Shown in pieces: positions 1 to 5,533 of a stretch of 5,778 nucleotides of DNA (position 1 is the stretch's first letter; every line of letters begins with the position of its first letter). The position numbers were made by a program, and so were the translations under genes. Source of the stretch: an uncultured Oscillospiraceae bacterium (GTDB lineage: Bacteria > Bacillota > Clostridia > Oscillospirales > Oscillospiraceae); contig CAKUJA010000117.1 in assembly GCA_934661135.1 (NCBI GenBank), positions 1-5,778 on the forward strand, read 5' to 3'. The notes under the pieces were generated by a model. That model was not told the origin of the DNA. It made no database searches and worked only from the letters and a program-made list of their open reading frames with translations.

Positions 1-804
1 CATGAGCGCGACAAACGTGTCGAGCGCGCAGATGCGGACGGCTTCGCCGGGGAGCGTATGCGAGTCGGAGGTATAGCTGCCGAAGATCTCCATGGCCGCG
101 ATGCCGAGACTGAGCGTGAAGAATGCCTGGTTCATGGCGGCGGTGATGATGGAGCCAAGGCCGTTTTTGTGGATGGAATCAAGGGACGGCAGGAGATAGA
201 ACTTCATGCCCTCGGCGGCGCCGGGGAGCGTCAGGCTGTGGATGGCGAGAATCAGGATCAGCGCCAGCAGCGCGAGCATCATCCACTTTGTGACGCGCTC
301 AAGGCCGTTTTGCAGACCAAAGGAGCAGATGAGGAAGCCGGCGATGACGACGAGTTCCGTCCAGAGCGCCATTTCGCCGGGACTCGAGAGCATGGCGCCG
401 AACGTGCCGCTGACGGCTTCGGTGTCCATGCCGGAGACGAAGGCGCCGGAGAGGAATTTGACGAAATAGTTGACCATCCAGCCGGTGACGGTGGTATAGT
501 ACATCATCAGCAGGAAGCAGCCGATCAGACAGAACCAGCCGTGGATATGCCACTTCTGGCCGGGTTTTTCCAGGTTTTTATACGCCAGGACGGCGCTCTT
601 TTTGCCGGCGCGACCGACGGCAAGCTCCATGGTGAGCACCGGGACGCCCATGACGAGCAGGCAGAGCAGATAGATCAGCACGAACAGGCCGCCACCATTC
701 TGACCGGTGACATAGGGGAAGCGCCAGACGTTGCCGATGCCGATGGCACAGCCTGCGCTGACAAGCAGAAATCCCAGACGGGAACGGAAAGATTCTCGCT
801 GCAT
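1..804 (-). CDS. Sodium-dependent transporter, NSS/SNF family (N-terminal part)
   Basis: Partial: 268 codons read from the ATG at 804 down to base 1 without a stop; family members usually have about 430-500 residues, so the C-terminal part lies outside the window. The family couples uptake of amino acids or related amines to sodium entry across the inner membrane. TM1 carries the family signature, GCAIGIGNVWRFPYV (residues 18-32) followed by NGGG (36-39), where sodium and substrate bind along the unwound helix. TM2 is about 41-60 and ends at MELAVGR. TM3, about 92-115, holds YYTTVTGW (102-109), matching the conserved Tyr-containing substrate and sodium segment. TM4 and TM5 follow, and AMNQAFFTLSLG with a later FGSY matches the unwound TM6. 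The start is supported by GAGGT (812-816) seven bases upstream. Substrate cannot be predicted. The gene is divergent from the GtrA-like gene. Confidence 0.93.
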   Translation of the reverse strand, partial: MQRESFRSRLGFLLVSAGCAIGIGNVWRFPYVTGQNGGGLFVLIYLLCLLVMGVPVLTMELAVGRAGKKSAVLAYKNLEKPGQKWHIHGWFCLIGCFLLMMYYTTVTGWMVNYFVKFLSGAFVSGMDTEAVSGTFGAMLSSPGEMALWTELVVIAGFLICSFGLQNGLERVTKWMMLALLALILILAIHSLTLPGAAEGMKFYLLPSLDSIHKNGLGSIITAAMNQAFFTLSLGIAAMEIFGSYTSDSHTLPGEAVRICALDTFVALM

Positions 805-849
805 AAAAGATACCTCGTTTGTCAGAAATGAAATGGGACTGCATAACAC

Positions 850-892
850 AGTATAACTTTAATATAATAGCATATGAAATTGCGCGATGCAA
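850..892 (-). promoter_or_regulatory. Candidate promoter(s) for the NSS transporter gene
   Basis: Two overlapping sigma-70/SigA-type candidates read leftward. The first has an extended -10, TGC-TATTAT (872-864), with a poor -35 TTGCAT (892-887) at 17 bp. The second has -10 TATACT (855-850) and -35 TTCATA (878-873), also 17 bp apart. The region is clearly AT-rich compared with the flanking genes. Either would give a leader of roughly 40-55 nt. I cannot decide between them from sequence. Confidence 0.55.
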
Positions 893-920
893 GATTTTGA
901 AAAGATTTTTAGGGAGGAAT

Positions 921-949
921 TGACAGGAACGCGGCGGTCTGTTATGATG
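921..949 (+). promoter_or_regulatory. Strong SigA-type promoter for the GtrA-like gene
   Basis: A perfect -35 TTGACA (921-926), a 17-bp spacer and -10 TATGAT (944-949), preceded by the extended -10 TG at 941-942. Transcription would start near 956, leaving a leader of about 30 nt before the GTG at 986. This is the best consensus promoter in the window. Confidence 0.85.
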
Positions 950-985
950 CGGCCAGACAGAGCCATAGAATAGGAGCAAAACAGA

Positions 986-1405
986 GTGGAAAAACGGAAG
1001 GAATTGCTGCGGGCGGTCAAATTTGCACTGTTTTCCGCATCGGCAGGACTGATTGAGATCGGTTTGTTTACGCTGCTCAAGGAGCTTGTGGGATGGAGCT
1101 ATTGGCCGTGCTATCTGCTGGCGCTGGTTGCGTCGGTGGTGTGGAATTTTACGCTGAACCGGAGGTTTACATTCCAGAGCGCGAACAATGTGCCGAAGGC
1201 GATGGCGCTGGTGGGACTCTATTACGCGGTATTCACGCCGCTTTCGACGCTGGGCGGCAACGCGCTGGCGGCGCACGGATGGAACGAATATCTGGTGACG
1301 GCGATCAATATGCTGCTGAACTTCGGAACGGAATATCTGTATGACCGGCTGGTGGTATTCCGCGGCAGTGTGGACACGAACGGACGCGCGGAAAAACAGA
1401 ATTAA
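986..1405 (+). CDS. GtrA-like family membrane protein
   Basis: 139 residues with four predicted membrane helices (about 11-31, 38-55, 72-92, 100-118), matching the usual size and topology of the GtrA/DPMS family (Pfam GtrA-like). The family hallmark NFTLNRRFTF sits after TM2 (54-63), and a second, degenerate copy of the theme, YDRLVVFR, ends TM4 (119-126). Family members are thought to help move or present polyprenyl-linked sugars in cell-surface polysaccharide or teichoic acid decoration; they often accompany glycosyltransferases, but no such gene is visible here, so the role stays general. The GTG start is chosen because AGGAG (972-976) lies nine bases upstream and the reading frame begins naturally with a charged MEKRKE stretch before TM1. 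The stop codon overlaps the A-tract of the following terminator. The strong promoter and the terminator suggest a single-gene transcript. Confidence 0.88.
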   Translation: MEKRKELLRAVKFALFSASAGLIEIGLFTLLKELVGWSYWPCYLLALVASVVWNFTLNRRFTFQSANNVPKAMALVGLYYAVFTPLSTLGGNALAAHGWNEYLVTAINMLLNFGTEYLYDRLVVFRGSVDTNGRAEKQN

Positions 1406-1431
1406 AAAGCCGCCCGGAAGGGCGGCTTTTT
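1404..1431 (+). terminator. Rho-independent terminator, probably bidirectional
   Basis: A perfect 7-bp GC stem, GCCGCCC (1409-1415) and GGGCGGC (1420-1426), closes a GGAA tetraloop. Five A precede and five T follow, so the A/T arms extend the pairing and the element could also stop leftward transcription. It starts within the stop codon of the GtrA-like gene and insulates it from the hydrolase promoter. Confidence 0.93.
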
Positions 1432-1441
1432 CGCGGAATTG

Positions 1442-1450
1442 TGATATACT
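1442..1450 (+). promoter_or_regulatory. Extended -10 promoter for the GH2 gene
   Basis: TGA-TATACT gives an extended -10 (hexamer 1445-1450). The -35 position falls inside the preceding terminator stem and has no match to consensus, so recognition would rest on the extended -10. The predicted start near 1457 leaves a short leader of about 20 nt carrying the ribosome binding site AGGAAAGGAAG (1462-1472). Confidence 0.6.
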
Positions 1451-1476
1451 GGGGATAAATTAGGAAAGGAAGTGGC

Positions 1477-3201
1477 ATGATGGCGGAGCTGCGCACCCCA
1501 TGGGGAGAACGGCTTGACCCGGAGCAGGTGTTACAGGAATACCCGAGACCGCAGATGGTGCGAGAGAGTTATGTAAACTTAAACGGATACTGGGATTACG
1601 CGATCACGGAATCGGATGCGGAGCCGGAGCAGTGGGACGGACGGATTTTGGTTCCGTTTTCGCCGGAAGCGCCGCTCTCCGGTGTGAATCGGGCGCTGCT
1701 GCCGGGACAGACGCTCTGGTACCGCCGCGGGATTGCCGAGACGCGGCGGGAGGGAATGCGGCTTTTGCTGCATTTCGGCGCGGCCGATCAGGAAGCGAAA
1801 GTGTATGTAAACGGAACGCTTGCCGGGGAACATCTTGGCGGGTATACGGCGTTTACGGTGGAGCTGACGGCGCTTCTGCGGGACGAGCCGTCGGTGCTGA
1901 CCGTCGCCGTCCGCGATGGCACGGACAGCAATGAGCAGACGCGCGGCAAGCAGCGGACAAGGCGCGGCGGCATCTGGTATACACCGCAGAGCGGAATCTG
2001 GCAGACGGTGTGGATGGAATGGGTGCCGCAGGCGTATATTGCCGGACTGCGGATCACGCCGGACGCGGCGGGCGGCTGTGTGCGCGTGAACGTGCTGGCG
2101 GAGGAGAACCGGGTCTGCTATCTGCACTTTGCTGGACGGCGGATTGGCGCGTTTACAAACCGGGAGACAGTTATCCGGGTGGAGCAGCCGGAGCTTTGGA
2201 CGCCGGAGCACCCGAAGCTCTATCCGTTTTCCGCAGAATATGGGCAAGACCGGGTGGAGAGTTATTTTGCGCTGCGCGACGTCGGCACAGGGACGGACGA
2301 AAAAGGGCGGCCATGCCTGACACTGAACGGAAAGCCGTATTTCCAGAGCGGCGTACTCGACCAGGGATATTGGCCGGACGGTTTATACACCGCGCCGAGC
2401 GACGAAGCGCTGATCTGGGACATTCGAACGATGAAGGAGCTTGGCTTCAATCTGCTGCGCAAGCATATCAAGGTGGAGCCGATGCGCTGGTACTACCACT
2501 GCGACCGGCTTGGAATGCTGGTATGGCAGGATATGCCGAACGGCGGCGGGAACTATCATGCTTTGACGATCTCCGCGCCGCTCATCACGCGGCGGCACAA
2601 GAAAGATAACGACTACAAGCGCTTTGCCAGGACGGACGCGGCAGCGCGGGCGCAGTTTTCTGCGGAGCTGGAGGAGATGGTGCGGCAGCTCTACAACTGC
2701 CCGTCCGTTGTGATGTGGGTGCCGTTCAATGAGGGCTGGGGACAGTTTGACGCGGCAAAGGCGGTACAGCGGATTCGCGCGCTGGACGCGACACGGACGA
2801 TTGATCACGCAAGCGGCTGGCACGATCAGGGGATTGGCGACGTCAAAAGTCTGCACGTCTATTTCTATGCCTACCGGTTTCAACCGGATCGGCGCGGGAG
2901 AGCCGTGGTGCTGTCGGAGTTCGGCGGGTACAATCTGCCGGTGGAGGGGCACGTCTGGAACCATGCGAATTTTGGGTATCGCGGCTACAAGACGCCGGAA
3001 GCGCTGGAAGCGGCATACCGGAAGCTGTTTGCGCGGCAGATTTTGCCGGCGCGGGAGAAGGGACTGGCCGCGAGCGTCTATACGCAGCTCTCGGATGTGG
3101 AGGACGAGGTGAACGGTCTTGTGACCTATGACCGGCGATGCGTGAAGATGAAAGCGGAGACGGTACGGGAAATCAATCAGGGGTTGATCGGAGAGAAGTA
3201 G
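1477..3201 (+). CDS. Glycoside hydrolase family 2 enzyme (beta-galactosidase/beta-glucuronidase-like)
   Basis: 574 residues with no signal peptide, so a cytoplasmic retaining glycosidase. Domain order is that of compact GH2 enzymes: N-terminal jelly-roll sugar-binding domain (about 20-180, including NLNGYWDY and the subgroup-typical GIWYTPQSGIWQ at 165-176), an immunoglobulin-like linker domain (about 185-265), and a TIM barrel (about 275-570). In the barrel, RKHIKVEP (328-335) and CDRLGMLVWQDM (ending at 353) are conserved GH2 motifs. The acid/base is Glu419 in FNEGWGQ, preceded by the invariant Asn418, and the nucleophile is Glu481 in LSEFGGY; both are intact. There is no extra C-terminal domain, unlike long LacZ forms. 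The start could be the ATG at 1477 or 1480; an AGGA at 1467-1470 serves either. Substrate is not decidable: galactosides, glucuronides, arabinosides and mannosides are all cleaved within GH2. Flanked by its own promoter and non-coding DNA, it appears monocistronic. Confidence 0.92.
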   Translation: MMAELRTPWGERLDPEQVLQEYPRPQMVRESYVNLNGYWDYAITESDAEPEQWDGRILVPFSPEAPLSGVNRALLPGQTLWYRRGIAETRREGMRLLLHFGAADQEAKVYVNGTLAGEHLGGYTAFTVELTALLRDEPSVLTVAVRDGTDSNEQTRGKQRTRRGGIWYTPQSGIWQTVWMEWVPQAYIAGLRITPDAAGGCVRVNVLAEENRVCYLHFAGRRIGAFTNRETVIRVEQPELWTPEHPKLYPFSAEYGQDRVESYFALRDVGTGTDEKGRPCLTLNGKPYFQSGVLDQGYWPDGLYTAPSDEALIWDIRTMKELGFNLLRKHIKVEPMRWYYHCDRLGMLVWQDMPNGGGNYHALTISAPLITRRHKKDNDYKRFARTDAAARAQFSAELEEMVRQLYNCPSVVMWVPFNEGWGQFDAAKAVQRIRALDATRTIDHASGWHDQGIGDVKSLHVYFYAYRFQPDRRGRAVVLSEFGGYNLPVEGHVWNHANFGYRGYKTPEALEAAYRKLFARQILPAREKGLAASVYTQLSDVEDEVNGLVTYDRRCVKMKAETVREINQGLIGEK

Positions 3202-3251
3202 GCAGCAGAGGGTGGGGTCTCCAATTCTCCTTCAGAAAAGGAAATGGGTTT

Positions 3252-3276
3252 ACGCTCCCAAAGGAAAAGAGAGCGT
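3252..3276. repeat. Small hairpin downstream of the GH2 gene
   Basis: Arms ACGCTC (3252-3257) and GAGCGT (3271-3276) pair perfectly around a 13-nt purine-rich loop. There is no T-tract, so it is not a standard terminator. It may be the first member of the palindrome series, or chance. Confidence 0.35.
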
Positions 3277-3319
3277 GGGAATCCTTTCAGATGGTTTCCC
3301 CGAACCCCATCCAGCGGCC

Positions 3320-3390
3320 GCGTCAGAAGCGCGCTGCACTGCACTTCCGGCTGACGTCGAAAACGGAATGCAGCGAGTTTCTTCTGACGC
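3320..3390. repeat. Imperfect inverted repeat of about 27-30 bp
   Basis: The left arm (3320-3349) begins GCGTCAGAAG and ends TTCCG. The right arm (3364-3390) begins CGGAA and ends CTTCTGACGC. The outer ten bases are perfect complements, the inner parts share GCTGCA and TTCCG, and small insertions separate them. The spacer is 14 bp, giving a 71-bp cruciform-capable unit. No flanking target-site duplication is visible and there is no coding capacity. It resembles a short non-autonomous or REP-like element. Confidence 0.65.
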
Positions 3391-3447
3391 CATGAGGACA
3401 TCGACCCCTACAAGCGCAAACATAAGTGCAACGGAAAGCGTAGAAAC

Positions 3448-3473
3448 GGGCGGACAGAGCCGTCCGCCCCTAC
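3448..3473. repeat. GC-rich palindromic element ending in CCCCTAC
   Basis: A perfect 8-bp stem, GGGCGGAC (3448-3455) and GTCCGCCC (3462-3469), encloses a 6-nt loop and is followed by CCCCTAC (3467-3473). The same CCCCTAC also occurs at 3405-3411. From memory, hairpins of this shape next to CCCCTAC are common between genes in gut Oscillospiraceae. Without a T-tract it is not an obvious terminator. Confidence 0.65.
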
Positions 3474-3491
3474 GGGTGCGGTGGAAGATAT

Positions 3492-3518
3492 GCGGTTGCA
3501 ACGATGCATTGCAACTGC
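3492..3518. repeat. GTTGCAA inverted repeat
   Basis: Arms GCGGTTGCAA (3492-3501) and TTGCAACTGC (3509-3518) pair over ten positions with a single G-T wobble around a 7-nt loop. It lies in the middle of the palindrome series. Its composition differs from the GC-rich neighbours, and an operator or a repeat remnant are both possible. Confidence 0.5.
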
Positions 3519-3530
3519 TCCCAGTCCCTC

Positions 3531-3597
3531 ATCCGTCTGCTTCGCAGACACCTTCCTCGGAGGGGAAAGCAATCCGCTGCGGCGGGGGCGGACGGAT
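3531..3597. repeat. Compound palindromic intergenic repeat (REP-like)
   Basis: Nested inverted repeats. The outer pair is ATCCGTC (3531-3537) and GACGGAT (3591-3597). Inside lies a tight hairpin GTCTGC-TTC-GCAGAC (3535-3549), then a second short hairpin built from CCTTCC and GGGGAA (3551-3567). Preceded by CCCTC, the order CCCTCATCCG, hairpin, ACCTTC, GGGGAA is one I recognise as a frequent intergenic element in gut Clostridia. That recognition is from memory and unverified. Confidence 0.6.
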
Positions 3598-3739
3598 ACA
3601 CCCTAAGGTATGAAAAAATGCAAGATCCGCCATGTAAAAAACAGGGGGAAAGAGCCGGGGGAAGCCCGTGATTTTGCACAGCTTCCCGAACAGGAGGAAA
3701 TTCGGTCGAAAAATCTGAAAAAATATCCCCCGGGGGAGC

Positions 3740-3768
3740 TTAAAAAAACGGATTGGGTCTGTTAGAAT
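3740..3768 (+). promoter_or_regulatory. Promoter of the solute-binding protein operon
   Basis: An extended -10, TGT-TAGAAT (hexamer 3763-3768), with -35 TTAAAA (3740-3745) at a 17-bp spacing. The start would be near 3775, giving a leader of about 79 nt. The perfect 12-bp palindrome at 3726-3737 ends two bases before the -35 and is well placed for a regulator. Confidence 0.65.
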
Positions 3769-3778
3769 TGTTTTCGCA

Positions 3779-3844
3779 GGGTGGAAACCCGGCACCGTCA
3801 GGCTGAAGTCTGGCAGAACGATGGCTGAAGCCTGTGACAATTTG
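3779..3844 (+). promoter_or_regulatory. Structured leader with a 22-nt imperfect direct repeat
   Basis: A small hairpin GGGT-GGAA-ACCC (3779-3790) is followed by GGCTGAAGTCTG (3801-3812) and GGCTGAAGCCTG (3823-3834), one mismatch in twelve and exactly 22 nt apart. CAGGCT (3799-3804) can also pair with AGCCTG (3829-3834), extended by GT/AC across a bulge. It matches no riboswitch class that I know. It could be a pair of operator half-sites two helical turns apart, or an RNA control element. Confidence 0.4.
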
Positions 3845-3847
3845 GAG
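3844..3847 (+). promoter_or_regulatory. Ribosome binding site fixing the SBP start
   Basis: GGAG lies six bases before the ATG at 3854. An in-frame ATG at 3821 has no Shine-Dalgarno sequence upstream and would put eleven mostly polar and acidic residues before the signal peptide. The start at 3854 is therefore preferred. Confidence 0.8.
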
Positions 3848-3853
3848 AAAGCA

Positions 3854-5431
3854 ATGAAACGATTTTTAACGCTGCTGCTGGTACTGAGCCTGCTGCTGAC
3901 GCTGGCGGCCTGTGCAAACACTGCGGAACCATCCGCGCCGTCTGACGCGGTGCAGACCGAGGCATCCGACAGCACGGAGCCAATCACGCTGACCTATGGC
4001 TCGGCGGACTATACGCGCATCAACCCGGCAATGGACGAGCACTGCGAGATCAATCTTCTGCTGTTTGATGGACTGACTGCGCACGACGGCGAGAATAACG
4101 TGGTGCCCGGTCTTGCAGAGCGCTGGGAGCTGGATGAGCAGACGAACACGTATACGTTTTATCTGCGCGAGGGCGTGAAGTGGCACGACGGCGAAGCGCT
4201 GACCGCGAGCGACGTGAAATTTACAATTGAAGCAATTATGAACCCCGAAAACGGGTCGGAAAATGCGCCGAACTTCGAGGATGTCGAGGAGATTACGGTT
4301 GTGGACGCGCAGACGATTTCGTTCCGGCTGTCGGCACCGAATGTGGCGTTTCTCGACTATATGACGATGGCCGTTTTGCCGGAGCATCTGCTCGCAGGCG
4401 AGGACTGGCAGGAGTCGGCATTTTTCCGCGCGCCGGTCGGTACGGGACCGTATAAGCTCGAACGCTGGGACGTGGGTCAGGCGATTGTGCTGACGAAAAA
4501 TGAGGATTACTACGGCGGCACGCCGAAGATCGATCGGATTATCTTTAAAATTGTCCTGGATGACAACGCACAGGCGATGCAGCTTGAGTCCGGCGAGCTA
4601 GACCTTGCGCTGCTCGACCCGAAGAATGCGCAGCAGCTCCAGGGGAAAGACGGCTTCACGTGCTACGACATGAAAACGAGCGATTACCGCGGGATTTTGT
4701 TCAACTTCTGGAACGACTACTGGACGGAGAATCGCGATTTGATTCCGGCGATCTGCTACGCGATCGACCGGCAGGCGATCGTGGACGCGGTGCTGCTTGG
4801 GCAGGGCATGACGGCCTATGGGCCGCTGCAGCGCAACATCTATAATAATGAGGATGTGGAGCACTACGACTATAACCCCGAGAAGGCAAAGCAGATCTTG
4901 GAGGACGCCGGCTGCACGATGGGCGCGGACGGCTACTATGAGAGAAACGGCGAGCAGATCGGCTTTACGATCAGCGTGATGTCCGGCGAACAGGATCGCA
5001 TCGACATTGCGCAGGCTGCGGCACAACAGCTCCGTGCGGTGGGCATCAACTGTACGGTGGAGATTCCGGCCGTGATGGATTGGGGCGGACAGATGGCGTG
5101 TCTGATCGGATGGGGCAGTCCGTTTGACGCGGACGACCACACCTACAAGGTGTTCGGCACGGACAAGGGCGCGAACTACTCCGGCTACTCCAACGCAGAA
5201 GTGGATGAAGCGCTGACGAGGGCACGTGAATCGGCCGACCCCGCGGTGCGGAAGCAGTATTACGACGAATTCCAGGTGGCGCTGGCGAACGACCCGGCGT
5301 ATGCGTTCATCTGCTACATCGACGCGAACTATGTGGCGACGAGCCGGCTGCACGGAATTGACACGGAAACGGTCATGGGTCATCATGGCGTCGGCATTTT
5401 CTGGAACGTTGAGACGTGGACGTTGGATTAA
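3854..5431 (+). CDS. ABC transporter substrate-binding lipoprotein, family 5 (oligopeptide/dipeptide type)
   Basis: 525 residues from the preferred ATG, the usual length of OppA/DppA-like proteins. It captures peptides or similar ligands outside the membrane and delivers them to an ABC importer. MKRFLTLLLVLSLLLTLAAC is a lipoprotein signal with lipobox LAAC; Cys20 would be lipidated and anchor the protein to the membrane, as in Gram-positive bacteria. A short acidic and Ser/Thr-rich linker follows. The SBP family 5 signature is clear: GLAERWELDEQTNTYTFYLR followed by VKWHDG (110-113 for WHDG) and the S/T-x-D-V-KFT segment, then GTGPYKL (196-202) and NEDYYGG. The C-terminal lobe is complete to the stop. 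Ligand type cannot be read: relatives bind peptides, nickel chelates, sugars or antibiotics. It is followed after 102 bp by the transporter ATPase gene, so the two probably form one operon driven from 3740-3768. Confidence 0.94.
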   Translation: MKRFLTLLLVLSLLLTLAACANTAEPSAPSDAVQTEASDSTEPITLTYGSADYTRINPAMDEHCEINLLLFDGLTAHDGENNVVPGLAERWELDEQTNTYTFYLREGVKWHDGEALTASDVKFTIEAIMNPENGSENAPNFEDVEEITVVDAQTISFRLSAPNVAFLDYMTMAVLPEHLLAGEDWQESAFFRAPVGTGPYKLERWDVGQAIVLTKNEDYYGGTPKIDRIIFKIVLDDNAQAMQLESGELDLALLDPKNAQQLQGKDGFTCYDMKTSDYRGILFNFWNDYWTENRDLIPAICYAIDRQAIVDAVLLGQGMTAYGPLQRNIYNNEDVEHYDYNPEKAKQILEDAGCTMGADGYYERNGEQIGFTISVMSGEQDRIDIAQAAAQQLRAVGINCTVEIPAVMDWGGQMACLIGWGSPFDADDHTYKVFGTDKGANYSGYSNAEVDEALTRARESADPAVRKQYYDEFQVALANDPAYAFICYIDANYVATSRLHGIDTETVMGHHGVGIFWNVETWTLD

Positions 5432-5478
5432 GGAAGCAATCGTTCAATTCAAAAGAATCCCAATCATTGAATAGAAAC

Positions 5479-5518
5479 CGGCGAACACAGGGGGCGGACT
5501 CGCTCCCTGCGTTTGCCG
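5479..5518 (+). promoter_or_regulatory. Long intercistronic stem-loop
   Basis: Arms 5479-5495 and 5502-5518 pair over 17 positions, with one A-C mismatch and two G-T wobbles, around the 6-nt loop GGACTC. No T-tract follows, so complete termination is unlikely. Located between binding protein and ATPase, it fits an mRNA-stabilising or partial-attenuation hairpin that leaves more binding-protein message than downstream message. Confidence 0.75.
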
Positions 5519-5533
5519 TTGTGAGGAAACGAT

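Larger units (their letters stand above)
3202..3739. other. Long non-coding region rich in palindromes
   Basis: About 540 bp between the hydrolase gene and the next promoter. I see no gene with a credible start, ribosome binding site and protein-like sequence on either strand. The part from 3252 to 3597 is a close series of unlike inverted repeats, listed separately. From 3600 to 3739 the DNA becomes A-rich, with a 7-bp inverted repeat GGGAAGC/GCTTCCC (3659-3665, 3681-3687) and a perfect 12-bp palindrome, TCCCCCGGGGGA (3726-3737), directly before the -35 box of the next promoter. No T-tailed intrinsic terminator for the hydrolase gene is apparent. Confidence 0.7.

Noticed and set aside
58..831. 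257-residue plus-strand open frame opposite the NSS transporter
   Set aside because: It is the antisense of a convincing transporter gene, has a low-complexity Asp/Glu/Gln/His-rich composition, and shows no family motif.
578..1276. Minus-strand open frame across the divergent promoter region
   Set aside because: Arg/Gln-rich sequence covering parts of two real genes in other frames and their promoters; it has no domain and no ribosome binding site.
3394..3447. Short protein-like reading EDIDPYKRKHK, considered as a gene remnant
   Set aside because: An in-frame stop lies at 3385-3387 with no start codon after it, and the frame continues into a palindromic repeat. There is too little to name a parent gene.
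3212..3613. Plus-strand 133-residue open frame in the gap after the hydrolase
   Set aside because: It runs through four of the palindromes, has no ribosome binding site, and reads as Ser/Pro/Arg-rich low-information sequence, typical of a translated repeat.
3779..3853. Riboswitch in the SBP leader
   Set aside because: I compared it by eye with cobalamin, guanidine, preQ1, ZTP, fluoride, THF and c-di-GMP classes, and the conserved cores are absent. Only a generic structured leader is supported.
3821..3853. Upstream in-frame ATG at 3821 as the SBP start
   Set aside because: It lacks a Shine-Dalgarno site and would place MAEACDNLEKA ahead of a textbook lipoprotein signal, whereas GGAG precedes the ATG at 3854 at a normal distance.
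3529..3987. Minus-strand 152-residue open frame
   Set aside because: It overlaps the signal peptide region of the binding protein and the leader, and its start has no supporting site. The Phe/Pro-rich middle comes from A-rich and G-rich DNA read in reverse.
5432..5478. Weak hairpin TTCAAT/ATTGAA just after the SBP stop
   Set aside because: Six AT-rich pairs around a 17-nt loop would be unstable and may be chance.
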